Notes: generated from the letters alone by a model not told the origin. Shown: positions 8,999 to 18,820, numbered from the stretch's first letter. The stretch: DNA of 44,244 nt from Corynebacterium sp. ACRPS (GCF_022346005.1 NZ_JAKRMY010000018.1:1-44244); one strand, 5' to 3'. Program-made: numbers and translations.

Positions 8999-9472
8999 CT
9001 AGCGCAGACCGGCGGCGCGCTCTAGTTCAGGCTTGGCAATATCAGCGGACTTAGGCACGACGGCGAATACCTTGCGCTGGGTGTCCATGCCCTTCGACAG
9101 GTTGAGCATGCGGCCTTCCAGGCCGAAGCAGAGGCCTGCGGCGAAGTCGATGAAGCGCTTGGCGGTTCCGCGCTCGGCATCGGTAAGCTCAAAGACCACT
9201 GCATCGCCATCGCGGAAGGGTTCGCCCACCTTGGCGGCATCGTTGAACGAGGTCAAGGAGATTGCCACGATAGTCGGAACGAACTTCTCCTCGACGGGCG
9301 CAGGCGCTGGGGTTGGCTCATAGGCCTGCGGGGCGCGGCGTGGGGCGTAGGCCGCAGAAGTGGCAGCTCCGTTGCCCGCGTAACGCGGCTCGTCGTTGTA
9401 GTAGGCGTCGTCTTCTTCGAAATCCATCGGACCAAGCCCGAAGAAATTCTTCGTCCTATCAATGAATGACAT
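8999..9472 (-). CDS. sepF: Cell division protein SepF
   Basis: SepF is the membrane tether of FtsZ and takes the place of FtsA in actinobacteria. This 157-residue protein has an N-terminal amphipathic membrane-binding helix (MSFIDRTKNFFGLG), an acidic and Tyr-rich linker with a Pro/Ala stretch, and a C-terminal SepF core beginning about residue 65 (KFVPTIVAISLTSFNDAAK). The core has the conserved DGDAVVFEL and FAAGLCFGLEG segments, which in the family form the dimer that binds the FtsZ C-terminal peptide. The ATG has GGGAG upstream. Position after yggS and before yggT is canonical. Confidence 0.97.
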   Translation of the reverse strand: MSFIDRTKNFFGLGPMDFEEDDAYYNDEPRYAGNGAATSAAYAPRRAPQAYEPTPAPAPVEEKFVPTIVAISLTSFNDAAKVGEPFRDGDAVVFELTDAERGTAKRFIDFAAGLCFGLEGRMLNLSKGMDTQRKVFAVVPKSADIAKPELERAAGLR

Positions 9473-9574
9473 TTTGGGTCTCCCTCTGACCTAAATTTGT
9501 TCAAGTTCAAGCGCGCAAATGTGAATGATGTGACTCATGTGATTTACGCTGTGAAATGCGCTTTTGCGATATTT

Positions 9575-10273
9575 TTAACCTACTGGGCGCTTTCCCATGA
9601 TGCTGGTTCCGACACGCACAATATCGGTGCCCGCAGCAATCGCCGCATCCATATCTGCACTCATCCCGGCTGATAGTTTGAGCTGCCGGCCAAGGCGTTC
9701 GGACAGGCGATCCACGTCTGCGCGCACCGTGGAAAATACTTCCCGCGCATCGGCATCGAGAGGAGGAACCACCATGAGCCCGGCGAATTCTAGGTGCTCC
9801 GCCGCCTCGACGGACTCGATCACCTCATCCAATTCCTCGCGGATTACTCCCCCGCGCGACGTATCGCCATCGGCAGAAACCTGAATGAATATTGGGAGGT
9901 TGTTCTCTCGCTGGCCGCGTTCTTTTGCCAGGCTCACGCCGCGGTCCAGCGCGTTGGCCAGCTTCACCGAATCCACCGAATGCACACTAGTAGCCCACCG
10001 CGCGACGTGGTTGGCCTTCTTGGTTTGAATCTGGCCAATCATGTGAAAGCGCAGCTGCTCTAGCTCCTGTGCCTTTGCCCGGGCTTCTTGCTCGCGGTTT
10101 TCCGCGACGTCTTCCACCCCGAGCTCAGCCAAAAGGGCGATGTCCTCTGCGGGATGGAACTTGGTCACGACCAGCAATTGCGGTGCCGGGCGCTCATGCT
10201 CGGCGGCGATGGCGCTAATGTGTTCCTTTGTTGCGGCGAGGTTATCTGCCAGTTCTTGTTTCCGGTTACTCAT
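9575..10273 (-). CDS. PLP homeostasis protein YggS/PLPBP
   Basis: This 232-residue protein is a type III PLP-fold protein with a single TIM barrel. The cofactor lysine lies in LLVVTKFHP (about residue 38), and HMIGQIQTKK, the Ser/Gly phosphate-binding segment SAGMSADMDAAI and VRVGTSIMG near the C-terminus are all family signatures. It carries pyridoxal phosphate and balances free PLP and amino acid pools; no enzymatic activity is established. It overlaps the end of pgeF by 8 bases, consistent with translational coupling in the ftsZ-sepF operon. Confidence 0.95.
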   Translation of the reverse strand: MSNRKQELADNLAATKEHISAIAAEHERPAPQLLVVTKFHPAEDIALLAELGVEDVAENREQEARAKAQELEQLRFHMIGQIQTKKANHVARWATSVHSVDSVKLANALDRGVSLAKERGQRENNLPIFIQVSADGDTSRGGVIREELDEVIESVEAAEHLEFAGLMVVPPLDADAREVFSTVRADVDRLSERLGRQLKLSAGMSADMDAAIAAGTDIVRVGTSIMGKRPVG

Positions 10274-11003
10274 GATTAGCCTCCAACCAAATCACACCGG
10301 CCTGGCGGCCAGTGGTTCCTTCGCGGCGATAAGAAAAGAAATCCGTGTCCTCAATGGTGCAGCGCGGATCAGAATCGATATTGGTAATGCCCAGGCCCAT
10401 CAATTGGCGGATAAGCCCAGCGCGCACGTCGATGCCCCACGTCCCTTTCGAGGTCTTGCACTTCGAGCCGGGAAGGCGCCGTTCGACATCGTTGGCCATT
10501 TCTTCCGGAACCTCGTAGCTTTTCCCAGATGCGGCCGGGCCCATGACCACCTGGATTCGCTCCGGCTGAGCGCCTAGTTTCTGCATCTCGCGCACGGTAT
10601 TGACCACGATGCCGTTGCGGGCGCCGAGCCGGCCGGCGTGCACGGCGGCGATGACGCCGGCGGGGACATCGACAAGCAGCACGGGCGTGCAATCGGCGAC
10701 GAGGACGCCGAGGCCAAGCCGGCGCTGCGTGGTCACCACCGCATCCGTGGCTGGAACCGGGGTATCGCGCGGGCCGTCGATGACGGTGACCGTATTGGTG
10801 TGGAGCTGTTCCATCCACACGATATTCTCGAGCCCGGTCACGCGCAGGAGGCGCTCGCGGTTGGCCGCGACGTTGGCTGGTTCGTCGCCGACGTGCCCGC
10901 CAAGATTGAAAGACTCATATGGATATGCAGACGCCCCGCCTGCACGGCTGGTAAAAACCATGCGGACGGGGCGGCTGGTGCGATGTTCCTCGTTTACTGG
11001 CAT
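10266..11003 (-). CDS. pgeF: Polyphenol oxidase family protein PgeF (YfiH)
   Basis: The protein belongs to the YfiH/PgeF (DUF152) family. Family members carry copper-type oxidase activity in vitro, and E. coli PgeF removes mis-incorporated L-Ser from UDP-MurNAc. Visible features are FTSRAGG, NLGGHVGD (His), the DCTP core (VADCTPVLLVD) and HAGRLG. ATG 11003 is chosen because TACGCT (plus 11011-11016) stands 7 bases before it, suggesting a leaderless internal promoter; GTG 11009 would add two residues. It starts 24 bases after the ftsZ stop and may also be co-transcribed with ftsZ. Confidence 0.93.
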   Translation of the reverse strand: MPVNEEHRTSRPVRMVFTSRAGGASAYPYESFNLGGHVGDEPANVAANRERLLRVTGLENIVWMEQLHTNTVTVIDGPRDTPVPATDAVVTTQRRLGLGVLVADCTPVLLVDVPAGVIAAVHAGRLGARNGIVVNTVREMQKLGAQPERIQVVMGPAASGKSYEVPEEMANDVERRLPGSKCKTSKGTWGIDVRAGLIRQLMGLGITNIDSDPRCTIEDTDFFSYRREGTTGRQAGVIWLEANHE

Positions 11004-11027
11004 GCACACCAGCGTAGCGGTTTGCGC

Positions 11028-12380
11028 TTAGCGCATGAAGGACGGCACATCGAGATCATCATCGCCATCATCATCGCGGCGCTGACTTGGCCGAGACAGG
11101 CGGTAGTCTTCGCGACGCTCCTCGCGGAAGCGATCGGAGTTGGTGAACAGGCCGCCAGACTCGCTGCGGCGCTCCTCGGGGCGGCGTTCTTCCACGCGGC
11201 GGTCGTCGTAGCGGCGATCGTCCACGCGGCGCTCATCAGCGCGGCGTTCTTCTACGCCACGGTCCTGGCCGGCGCGCGGCTCATAGGAGTGGCGCGGTGC
11301 GTAGTCATCGGCGGCGGGTTGGGTAGGTGCCGGGGTGGCGGAGTTGCCGGACTCGCGGTCGCGGTTATCAAAGAGCGAGCCGGGCTTGCGCTGCTCGGGA
11401 GCACGCTGTGAAGATGCTGCCTGGGCGGCATTGGCCTCGGCATCGAAACCGGTGGCGATGATGGTGATGCGGATTTCATCGCCCAAGGTGTCATCGATGA
11501 TGGTGCCGAAGATGAGGTTGACGTCTTCGTCGGCACGCTCTTCGACCATGGAGGCCGCGGAGTTAACCTCGTGCAGGCCCAGGTCAGAGCCGCCGGCGAT
11601 GGACAGCAGCACGCCCTTGGCGCCTTCCATCGTGGATTCCAATAGCGGCGAATTGATGGCCTGCTCGGCGGCAGTCATGGCGCGGTTATCGCCCCGTGCG
11701 GAGCCGATGCCCATCAGGGCGGAGCCGGCATCAGACATGACGGAGCGAACGTCAGCAAAGTCGACGTTGATCATGCCCGGGATGGTGATCAGGTTGGTAA
11801 TACCCTGGACACCATTGTGCAGAACCTCATCGGCCGCGCGGAAGGCTTCCACGATGGAAAGCTCTTCCCCACCGAGCTGCATCAGGCGGTCATTTGGAAT
11901 AACGATGAGGGTATCGCAAACCTCGCGCAGCTCCTCGATGCCGGCCATGGCCTGGCGGGTACGGCGCGCGCCCTCGAACTTGAAGGGGCGGGTGACAACG
12001 CCCACGGTCAGCGCGCCCATCTTCTTCGCGATGGAAGCGACTACGGGTGCAGCGCCCGTACCGGTGCCGCCGCCCTCGCCGGCGGTAACGAAGACCATAT
12101 CGGAGCCCTGCAAGGCGTCCTCGATTTCGGACTTGTGGTCTTCCGCGGAGGTCTTGCCCACCTCAGGGTTAGCGCCTGCGCCCAATCCGCGGGTGGCCTC
12201 GCGGCCGATGTCGAGCTTGGTATCGGCATCGGAGAAAATCAGCGCCTGGGAGTCGGTGTTTATGGCGACGAATTGGACGCCCTTTAAGCCTTCTTCGATC
12301 ATGCGGTTCACGGCGTTGACGCCGCCACCGCCGACGCCGACGACCTTGATATCCGCGAGATTGTTGTTGGAAGAGATCAT
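11028..12380 (-). CDS. ftsZ: Cell division GTPase FtsZ
   Basis: FtsZ forms the cytokinetic ring. The start is set at ATG 12380 ([20 protein letters not shown]), with AAAGGTGAG about 10 bases upstream; an upstream in-frame GTG overlaps that Shine-Dalgarno and is less likely. The protein has 450 residues, with nucleotide-binding [11 protein letters not shown], the tubulin signature [10 protein letters not shown] and the T7-loop region ([11 protein letters not shown]). After residue 320 comes a long disordered linker holding about six copies of a 5-residue unit of the form xx(E/D)RR (residues 376-405). The C-terminal peptide [10 protein letters not shown] should bind SepF. A separate promoter region precedes it after the ftsQ terminator. 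Confidence 0.98.
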   Translation of the reverse strand: MISSNNNLADIKVVGVGGGGVNAVNRMIEEGLKGVQFVAINTDSQALIFSDADTKLDIGREATRGLGAGANPEVGKTSAEDHKSEIEDALQGSDMVFVTAGEGGGTGTGAAPVVASIAKKMGALTVGVVTRPFKFEGARRTRQAMAGIEELREVCDTLIVIPNDRLMQLGGEELSIVEAFRAADEVLHNGVQGITNLITIPGMINVDFADVRSVMSDAGSALMGIGSARGDNRAMTAAEQAINSPLLESTMEGAKGVLLSIAGGSDLGLHEVNSAASMVEERADEDVNLIFGTIIDDTLGDEIRITIIATGFDAEANAAQAASSQRAPEQRKPGSLFDNRDRESGNSATPAPTQPAADDYAPRHSYEPRAGQDRGVEERRADERRVDDRRYDDRRVEERRPEERRSESGGLFTNSDRFREERREDYRLSRPSQRRDDDGDDDLDVPSFMR

Positions 12381-12395
12381 GTGAGCAGGTCTCAC

Positions 12396-12600
12396 CTTTC
12401 GCTACTTTAAGTCTGCACGTGCATTAAACGAGGATTGTATGCGCTTCACGAGCGTGAATCGCGTTCCCCTCCATCTTTAACGACACACCTGTAATTTTCA
12501 TGCTCATTTTACGCGTGTCGGGACTCTCAAGTACCACTTTAGGGTTGTTGGCCTGCGGTTTTGTCCGCCACTTCCACACCATTGACACCACCTAAAAGAG
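12396..12600 (-). promoter_or_regulatory. ftsZ promoter region with paired GACAC motifs
   Basis: This is intergenic between ftsQ and ftsZ. A minus-strand TAAAAT (plus 12506-12511) is flanked by GACAC on the plus strand (12482-12486) and GACAC on the minus strand (12515-12519). From memory, GACAC is the WhiA/WhcD recognition core reported at the C. glutamicum ftsZ promoter; its use here is inferred. No well-matched -35 is seen. Confidence 0.45.
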
Positions 12601-12611
12601 AAAATAAAAGA

Positions 12612-12649
12612 CCCTGCAGCGCATACGCTTCGGGCGCGGCGCGGCAGGG
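12612..12649 (-). terminator. Terminator at the end of the mraZ-ftsQ operon
   Basis: CCCTGC (12612-12617) pairs with GCAGGG (12644-12649) around a GC-rich interior. On the minus strand the stem is followed by TCTTTTATTTTCTCTT. It lies 41 bases after the ftsQ stop and separates the dcw operon from ftsZ. Confidence 0.85.
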
Positions 12650-12690
12650 GATTTTTCGGGTCTATCGAGGCCTCCGCCTAGGTATCTACC

Positions 12691-13362
12691 CTATCCGCGG
12701 GTAGTGACCAGTTCGGGGTTAGAGATATTCCATTCTCGGCCCTCCATCTTCAGCACGGTGGCGAAGGCGCGGGCCTTATCGTCGTTATTTTTATCGCTCG
12801 CACCCCAGAAAATGCGGCGATCATCCTTCATGGTGAACTGCAGTGAGTAGGAATCGGTGACTTCGAGGGTGGCGACTTGGTGGCGCACGTCATCGGAAAG
12901 CGCGGCGATGGCAGCTACCGCGTCTTGGGCCTCGGTGGAGCCACTGTCGATGTCCCCGGTAAGTTCCACCGCACCTTCGGGCGGCTCGGCGGAGGTAAAT
13001 TCCTCGCCCTTGTCATCGATGAGGTAGGTGGTGTCATCTCGCTTCACGAAGGCGACGGGTTTATGTTCCTGCACAGAGATGGTCAAGGTCGATGGCAGGT
13101 CGCGCGAAACCGTCACCGAATCCGCCCAGTCCAGGCTGGCAACGCCACTGGCGGCCTCGTGTGCATCCACCCGCAAGAGGTTTTCGCCCTCGGGCACGCC
13201 CGCGGCCTCCTGGACCTGGGCGGAATCGAGCTGGTGCACGCCCTCGACCTCAAAGTTTTTCACCTTGAAAATGGGCAACGCCCATACCGCGGCGCCCACC
13301 ACCAGCACGAGGGCGAGCAGGCCGCCAACGATGCCGAAAATGAGCTTCTTCGACACCCGCAC
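12691..13362 (-). CDS. ftsQ: Cell division protein FtsQ
   Basis: FtsQ is a bitopic divisome scaffold. This 223-residue protein has a short cytoplasmic N-terminus, one membrane helix (about residues 8-30), a POTRA domain beginning FKVKNFEVEGVHQLDSAQVQEAAGV, and the beta domain with TLTISVQEHKPVAFVKRDD and TYLIDDKGEEF. The start is GTG and shares its first G with the murC stop (TAGTG), so the two are translationally coupled. It is the last gene of the dcw operon here. Between it and ftsZ lie a terminator and a promoter region, as in other corynebacteria. Confidence 0.96.
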   Translation of the reverse strand: MRVSKKLIFGIVGGLLALVLVVGAAVWALPIFKVKNFEVEGVHQLDSAQVQEAAGVPEGENLLRVDAHEAASGVASLDWADSVTVSRDLPSTLTISVQEHKPVAFVKRDDTTYLIDDKGEEFTSAEPPEGAVELTGDIDSGSTEAQDAVAAIAALSDDVRHQVATLEVTDSYSLQFTMKDDRRIFWGASDKNNDDKARAFATVLKMEGREWNISNPELVTTRG

Positions 13363-14825
13363 TAGTGGGCCCGCAATTCATCGAGGATTTCCGCGGCAAC
13401 AAGGGTGATGGAACCGGCGCCGATGGTCAAGATGATATCGCCCGGCTGTGCGATGGAGACCACGTCCTTGGCCGCGGCGGAAAAGTCTGGTTCAAAGATA
13501 ACCTCCATCTCCTCCGGCATCTTATTGGTGATAATGCGGGAGGTAATGCCTTCCACGGGTTGCTCGCGGGCACCGTAGATGTCGAGTACAACGGCGGCAT
13601 CGGCAAGCGCAAGCGCCTGCGCGAACTCGGCGTCGAATTCCATGGTGCGCGAGTACAGGTGCGGCTGGAAACAGGCGATAACACGCCCGCCATTGCCTTC
13701 GGCAGCAACCTTGGCGCGCGCGGCCCGCAGCACCGCGGCGACCTCGGTGGGATGGTGGGCATAATCGTCGAAGACACGGACGCTGCCGCCCTGCCAGTCC
13801 ACGCTGCCCCGGTACTCAAAGCGGCGGCGCACGCCGCTGAAATCCGCAAGGCCCTCCGCGATGGTGCTGGGATCGCCGCCCGATAGCACGCCGGCGATTA
13901 GCGCCGCCATGGAGTTGAGCACCATGTGGTGGCCGGGAATCTGCAGCTGGTAGCTCACGGATTCCTCCACGCCGGGCAGGGACAGCTGCACGGTACACGC
14001 CATGCCAGCGGCGGTGGTCTCCTCCGCGGTCAGCGTCGCGGCGAGCGGAACGGAGGTGGTGCGGGCCTTCTCTGCGCCGCCATAGCCGATGACGTTGATG
14101 CCGCGGCTGAGCGCCTGCTCACCGATCTCAGCCGCGTGCTCGTCCTCCGCGCACACAACGAGGTAGCCGGTATCCGGGGTGACCAGGTCCGCGAAGTCCG
14201 CAAAGACCTTGAAGTAGGCGTCCGCGGAGTGGAAATAGTCAAGGTGGTCCGGCTCCGCGTTGGTGATGACGGCGATATCGGGGCTATAGCGCAAGAGCGA
14301 GGCATCGGACTCATCGGCCTCGGCAACGAAGGCCTCACCGGTGCCGCCATGCGCGTTGGTGCCGGCGCGGTTGAGTTGGCCGCCGATGGCAAAGGAGGGA
14401 TCCAGGCCTGCGTGCTGCATGGCGCTCACGGCCATCGAGGTTGTCGAGGTCTTGCCGTGCGTGCCCGCCAGCAGCACCTGGGTGTGGCCCTCCATCAGCG
14501 CGGCGAGCAGATCCGAGCGGCGAATGAGCGGAATATTATTCTCCCGCGCGGCGACGAGCTCCGGGTTATCTTGCGGAATCGCCGCGAAGGAGGTGACGAC
14601 GGTGGTGGGCAGCTCGCCGGAAAGCTTGAGGTTGTCCGCAGCGTGGCCGATGGCCACCTTGGCACCCATCGAGCGCAAAACCTCCACCGAGGTGGAGTCC
14701 TTCACATCGGAGCCGGTAACGACGGCGCCGCGTGCGGCGAGGATGCGGGCAAGACCCGACATCCCGGAACCACCGATGCCAATGAGGTGGACGCGGCTGA
14801 GATCGTACTGTGCGGGATCGGTCAT
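13362..14825 (-). CDS. murC: UDP-N-acetylmuramate--L-alanine ligase
   Basis: MurC adds L-Ala to UDP-MurNAc with ATP in the cytoplasm, the first step of stem-peptide synthesis. The 487 residues show the N-terminal nucleotide fold ([18 protein letters not shown]), the ATP P-loop [13 protein letters not shown], the Mg/carbamyl-Lys region [10 protein letters not shown] and the C-terminal domain with [11 protein letters not shown] and FQPHLYSRT. Its stop overlaps the ftsQ start and its start directly abuts the murG stop. Length and motifs are normal for the family. Confidence 0.98.
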   Translation of the reverse strand: MTDPAQYDLSRVHLIGIGGSGMSGLARILAARGAVVTGSDVKDSTSVEVLRSMGAKVAIGHAADNLKLSGELPTTVVTSFAAIPQDNPELVAARENNIPLIRRSDLLAALMEGHTQVLLAGTHGKTSTTSMAVSAMQHAGLDPSFAIGGQLNRAGTNAHGGTGEAFVAEADESDASLLRYSPDIAVITNAEPDHLDYFHSADAYFKVFADFADLVTPDTGYLVVCAEDEHAAEIGEQALSRGINVIGYGGAEKARTTSVPLAATLTAEETTAAGMACTVQLSLPGVEESVSYQLQIPGHHMVLNSMAALIAGVLSGGDPSTIAEGLADFSGVRRRFEYRGSVDWQGGSVRVFDDYAHHPTEVAAVLRAARAKVAAEGNGGRVIACFQPHLYSRTMEFDAEFAQALALADAAVVLDIYGAREQPVEGITSRIITNKMPEEMEVIFEPDFSAAAKDVVSIAQPGDIILTIGAGSITLVAAEILDELRAH

Positions 14826-15935
14826 TTACTTATCCTTCTTTCCGGCCTGCAATTCTGCGTCCTGCACGCGGGTGGCGATGCGGTCAGCGATGATATTCGC
14901 CGCATCCCCCGCCTTAGACTGGGCGGCGGCCTGCGTCATGGATTTCAGGCGCTCTGGATCATCAAGAATGGCGCGGACCTCTTCGATGAGGCGATCGGAG
15001 CCCAATTCGGCATCGGGAATCTGCACCGCAGCACCGGCTTCTACCAATTCGCGCGAGTTCAGCGCTTGCTCGCCATTGCCGTGTGGCAACGGGACGTAGA
15101 TGGCGGGAAGGCCCGCGGCGGAAACCTCTGCCACCGTCATCGCGCCCGAACGGCACACCACGAGGTCCGCCGCGGCGAGCGCACCGGCCATGTCGTCGAT
15201 ATACGGCAGAGCGGCGTAGTTGGGATACGGCTTGGGCGAATCGTTTTTCTTGCCATAGGCGTGCAAGAGCTGGAAGTCCTTAGTGAGGTCCTCCGCTGCG
15301 CCCGCTACGGCGCCGTTGATGCTGGCCGCTCCTTGGGAGCCGCCGGTAATGAGGATGGTGGGCAGCTGCGCTAAATCCCACTTCGTGCGGGCATCCGCAG
15401 CGGTATTCCCGTCCTTATCCCCGGCAGCCGCGGCCAGGCTGGGGCGCACTGGGATGCCGATGACCTCGCCCTCCATGCCGGAATTGGCGTGGGCATTAAG
15501 GCCGATGCCGCCGAGCTTCACGCCCAGCTTATTGGCCATACCTGCCAAGGCATTGGTCTCGAGGACGTAAAACGGAATACCTAAGGTCTTCGCCGCTATA
15601 TAGGCGGGCCCAGAGACGTATCCGCCGGTGCCGAAGACGACATCGGCCTCCACGTCCTTTAAGACCTTCCGCGCCTGGCGGACGGACCGCGCAAGCTTGA
15701 CGGGTAACTTGGCCAGGTTGGTGCTCACCTTGCGGGGAATCGGCACGGGCGTAATTAGGCGCAGGTCCACGCCGCGGGCGGGAATAATATCGCTTTCCAG
15801 CCCCTTTTCGGTCCCTAATGCGGTAATCCTGGCGCCGTAGCGCTCGCGTAAAGCTTCACCGACGGCAAGGGCGGGCTCAATATGTCCTGCAGTGCCGCCA
15901 CCTGCAAGGACGACGGAAAATGGCGTGGAATTCAT
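14826..15935 (-). CDS. murG: Lipid II synthase MurG (UDP-GlcNAc transferase)
   Basis: MurG transfers GlcNAc from UDP-GlcNAc to lipid I on the inner face of the membrane, giving lipid II. It is a 369-residue GT-B (GT28) enzyme. The N-terminal motif VVLAGGGTAGHIEPALAV carries the glycine loop and catalytic His. GGSQGAASING is the second glycine loop, and CRSGAMTVAEVSAAGLPAIYVPLPHGNGEQALN is the UDP-GlcNAc donor site. It sits head-to-tail with murC (no gap) and 20 bases after ftsW. Confidence 0.98.
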   Translation of the reverse strand: MNSTPFSVVLAGGGTAGHIEPALAVGEALRERYGARITALGTEKGLESDIIPARGVDLRLITPVPIPRKVSTNLAKLPVKLARSVRQARKVLKDVEADVVFGTGGYVSGPAYIAAKTLGIPFYVLETNALAGMANKLGVKLGGIGLNAHANSGMEGEVIGIPVRPSLAAAAGDKDGNTAADARTKWDLAQLPTILITGGSQGAASINGAVAGAAEDLTKDFQLLHAYGKKNDSPKPYPNYAALPYIDDMAGALAAADLVVCRSGAMTVAEVSAAGLPAIYVPLPHGNGEQALNSRELVEAGAAVQIPDAELGSDRLIEEVRAILDDPERLKSMTQAAAQSKAGDAANIIADRIATRVQDAELQAGKKDK

Positions 15936-15955
15936 AGCCTAAAGGCTACCAGCGC

Positions 15956-17359
15956 CTACCGCCTCGGGCGGTGCTCGGCGCGCGGATACCTCCGCCCACT
16001 TCCGGTCACCGGCCGGCCGTAGCGCTCGTCGCGCACCCGCGGACGGGTCTCCTGCGGCTGGGCGTGCCGGCCCCGCTTTTTCTGCTTCCTCGCCGTCAGC
16101 GGTTGCGGCTCGCCAATGAAAAAGAGGCGATCAAATAGCGGGCGCCCAAAGTTCTGCATGGCAGAAATCTGCATCGGCTCGTGGCGCGCGACGTTGCACA
16201 AAATGCCCATCGAGCCAATCGTGATAATCGCAGCCGTACCACCCGCAGAAATCATCGGCAGCTGAATACCGGTCACCGGCAGCAAGCCGACGACGTAGGC
16301 GATATTGATAAACGCCTGGGTCACCACGCCAATGGTCAGCGTCGCGGCCAGCAGGGATTGGTACTGGTTCTGCGCGCGGGTTGCGGTGCGCAGCCCCACA
16401 TAGCCCAAGGCTGCAAAGAGGAAAATCACCAGCGCGCCGCCCCACAGGCCGAGCTCCTCACCCACGATGGCGAAGATGAAGTCATTCTTGGCTTCTGGCA
16501 GGTAGAACCACTTGGCGCGCGATTGGCCGAGGCCAACGCCCCAGAAGCCGCCATCGGCAAGCGAGAGAAAGCCCTGGTAAGACTGGAAACCCGTGCCCTG
16601 GGTATCGGAGATATTGCCAAAGAGGGCGTCGAAATAGGTGTGGAAACGGTGGGAGCGGAAGCCGCCGATGAGGAAGACGGCGACCAGGCCCAGCGCACAA
16701 AGAATGCCGATGATGATGGGCACGCGCCTGTTAACGCCGGCGAAAAAGAGCGTGAAGACCACAACGAGGGCAAAGGACAGGGCCATGCCCAAGTCACCCT
16801 GCCCCACGATGAGCAGGAACATGAGGCCCGCGATGAGCGAGTACATCATGAACGGGTCCGAGAGCTTGAGGGAATGGTGTTCCTTATCCGCGAGGACAGA
16901 GGCACCGAACATGCCCACGGTGATGCGCGCAAGCTCGGAGGGCTGCAGGGAAATCGGGCCGATATAAATCCACGACTGGGAGCCCACCTCCTCGCGGCCG
17001 GTACCGATGCCGGGGATGAGCACCGCGATGAGCAGCAAAATAGAAAGGGCCAATAGCCACGGGATGAATTTGCGCAGCGTGTGCGGGGAAACTTTGAGGC
17101 CGAGCCAGAATGCACCCAAGCCGATAATAACCATCGCGGTTTGCCGCAGCGCCTGATTCCACACGCCACCATCTTCTGTCAGCGACGTAGCCATGGACGA
17201 GGAAAAGACCATGACCACGCCAATACCAATGAGCGAGAAGATAATCAGGCGCAGCAGCTGATAATCTAGCCCGGCTTGCTGGCGGGCTTGTTCGCGCACA
17301 TCACGAATGCGCTCGCGCATGCTCTTTGCGCGGGGGCGCTGCGGGGAGGTGGCCGTCAT
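15956..17359 (-). CDS. ftsW: Septal peptidoglycan polymerase FtsW (SEDS family)
   Basis: FtsW polymerises lipid II at the septum in complex with FtsI. The 467-residue protein has about ten membrane helices. It shows the SEDS signatures YIGPISLQPSELARI, VGQGDLGMALSF, and PEAKNDFIFAIVGEELGLWGG, the last containing the conserved acidic loop. The final LPVTGIQLPMISAGGTA segment is also typical. Both termini are strongly basic and cytoplasmic (RAKSMRERIRDVREQ at the start; an Arg-rich tail after residue 420). It lies between murD and murG as usual. Confidence 0.98.
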   Translation of the reverse strand: MTATSPQRPRAKSMRERIRDVREQARQQAGLDYQLLRLIIFSLIGIGVVMVFSSSMATSLTEDGGVWNQALRQTAMVIIGLGAFWLGLKVSPHTLRKFIPWLLALSILLLIAVLIPGIGTGREEVGSQSWIYIGPISLQPSELARITVGMFGASVLADKEHHSLKLSDPFMMYSLIAGLMFLLIVGQGDLGMALSFALVVVFTLFFAGVNRRVPIIIGILCALGLVAVFLIGGFRSHRFHTYFDALFGNISDTQGTGFQSYQGFLSLADGGFWGVGLGQSRAKWFYLPEAKNDFIFAIVGEELGLWGGALVIFLFAALGYVGLRTATRAQNQYQSLLAATLTIGVVTQAFINIAYVVGLLPVTGIQLPMISAGGTAAIITIGSMGILCNVARHEPMQISAMQNFGRPLFDRLFFIGEPQPLTARKQKKRGRHAQPQETRPRVRDERYGRPVTGSGRRYPRAEHRPRR

Positions 17360-17383
17360 GAAGTCTCCTAGATTGAAAAAGGT

Positions 17384-18781
17384 CTAATGCGCGCGGGCGA
17401 TATCCCGCGCCGCCGCGGCAAAAAGGTCGCCGCGTTGGGCCATTCCGGTGTACATATCCAACGATGCCGCAGCCGGTGCCAAGAGGACGGTATCGCCCGC
17501 TTCGGCGTGTTGCACGGCGGCGCGCACTGCAGCGTCCATCGCCACCTGTGGGTCTGTAGCCTCGATGAGCTCAACCGGGGTTTGCGGGGCGCGGCGGACC
17601 AGCGCCTCGGCGATGATGCTCTTGTCGATGCCCACCAGTACCGCCGCCTTCAACCGCGCGGCGTGGGTGGCGATGAGCTCATCCACGTCCGCTCCCTTGA
17701 GCTGGCCGCCGGCGACCCAGACCACCGAATCAAAGCCTTCTAAGGCGGCATCGGCGGCATGCGGGTTGGTGGCCTTGGAATTATCGATATAGGAAATCCC
17801 GCCGTGCTCGTGCACCACTGCGCCGCGGTGACCAGCCACCGCGTAGGCGGCCAGGCCTTCCTGTATGGCGTCGGGGCTGGCGCCTGCCAAATGGGCCACG
17901 CTCGCGGCCGCCGCCGCGTCGAGGACTCCCGCAAGGCCTGCCGGCTCGATGCCCTCGGCGGAGGCGAGATCTATGGCGTCCTCGCCGTCCAGCCTGGATA
18001 TCAAGCGCCCGGCGCTCACGCCGACCTCACCGGCTGCTGGCTCGCCGGCGGTAAAGCCATACACGCCGTCGATCCCCTCGGCGTAGCGGCCCGCCGCGGC
18101 ATCGTCCTTGCCCACCACGGCGCGCGTGCCGTGCAATGCCTTGGCCTTGGCGCGGGCATAAGCGTCAAAGGAACCGTGCCAATCCAAGTGGTCTTCGGCC
18201 ACGTTGAGCAGCACGCCGACATCTGGGCGAAGCTCGCTGGACCAGTGCAATTGGAAGGACGAAAGCTCGGCGCACAGGATGTCGACCCGCGGGGTGGCGC
18301 TCAAGGCATCAAAAAGCGAGACGCCTATATTGCCCACGGCTTGCGCGCGCTGCCCGCTGCGGGCGGTATCGGCCTGCATGATTTTGGTCAGCATTCCCGT
18401 GGTGGTGGTCTTGCCGTTCGTGCCGGTAACAACGAGCCAGGTGCGCTGTGGACCGAAGACCTCGGCGCGGTCGAGTCGGTAGGCCAGCTCGACATCGCCG
18501 ATGACCTCCACGCCGGCGGCCTGGAAGGAATCTAAGAGGGCGGAATCGGGCCGCCATCCCGGCGAGGTCACCACTAGGTCATACTCACCCGGTGCTGGGG
18601 CGTCGGTTGATACCGTCGCTACGCCGAAATCTTCCGCCAGGCTCGCTAGGGCCGCGGCGTTGGAATCGGCGACGGTGGTATCCACGCCGAGGCGCGCGAG
18701 CATCGCCACGCACCCGCGGCCAGAGACGCCGGCTCCTGCGACGAGGACGCGCCCGCGCAGAAAAGGTGGTAGCTCAGCCAT
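17384..18781 (-). CDS. murD: UDP-MurNAc-L-alanine--D-glutamate ligase
   Basis: MurD adds D-Glu to UDP-MurNAc-L-Ala with ATP. The 465 residues show the N-terminal Rossmann-like domain (VLVAGAGVSGRGC), the P-loop VVTGTNGKTTTTGML, the ENVEDHLDWH equivalent (LNVAEDHLDWHGSFD) and the C-terminal YIDNSKATNPHA with DNSKATN conserved. ATG start at 18781. The gap to ftsW is 24 bases and to mraY 39 bases. Confidence 0.98.
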   Translation of the reverse strand: MAELPPFLRGRVLVAGAGVSGRGCVAMLARLGVDTTVADSNAAALASLAEDFGVATVSTDAPAPGEYDLVVTSPGWRPDSALLDSFQAAGVEVIGDVELAYRLDRAEVFGPQRTWLVVTGTNGKTTTTGMLTKIMQADTARSGQRAQAVGNIGVSLFDALSATPRVDILCAELSSFQLHWSSELRPDVGVLLNVAEDHLDWHGSFDAYARAKAKALHGTRAVVGKDDAAAGRYAEGIDGVYGFTAGEPAAGEVGVSAGRLISRLDGEDAIDLASAEGIEPAGLAGVLDAAAAASVAHLAGASPDAIQEGLAAYAVAGHRGAVVHEHGGISYIDNSKATNPHAADAALEGFDSVVWVAGGQLKGADVDELIATHAARLKAAVLVGIDKSIIAEALVRRAPQTPVELIEATDPQVAMDAAVRAAVQHAEAGDTVLLAPAAASLDMYTGMAQRGDLFAAAARDIARAH

Positions 18782-18820
18782 GATGAGTGCCTCAATCCTT
18801 AAGTATCTAGTGCCAAAACT

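Noticed and set aside
12396..12690. A missing ftsA or other dcw gene between ftsQ and ftsZ
   Set aside because: No open frame is present there, and actinobacteria normally lack ftsA; the gap holds a terminator and a promoter.
13926..15374. 482-codon plus-strand open frame opposite murC and murG
   Set aside because: Same cause: third-position GC bias in two certain genes.
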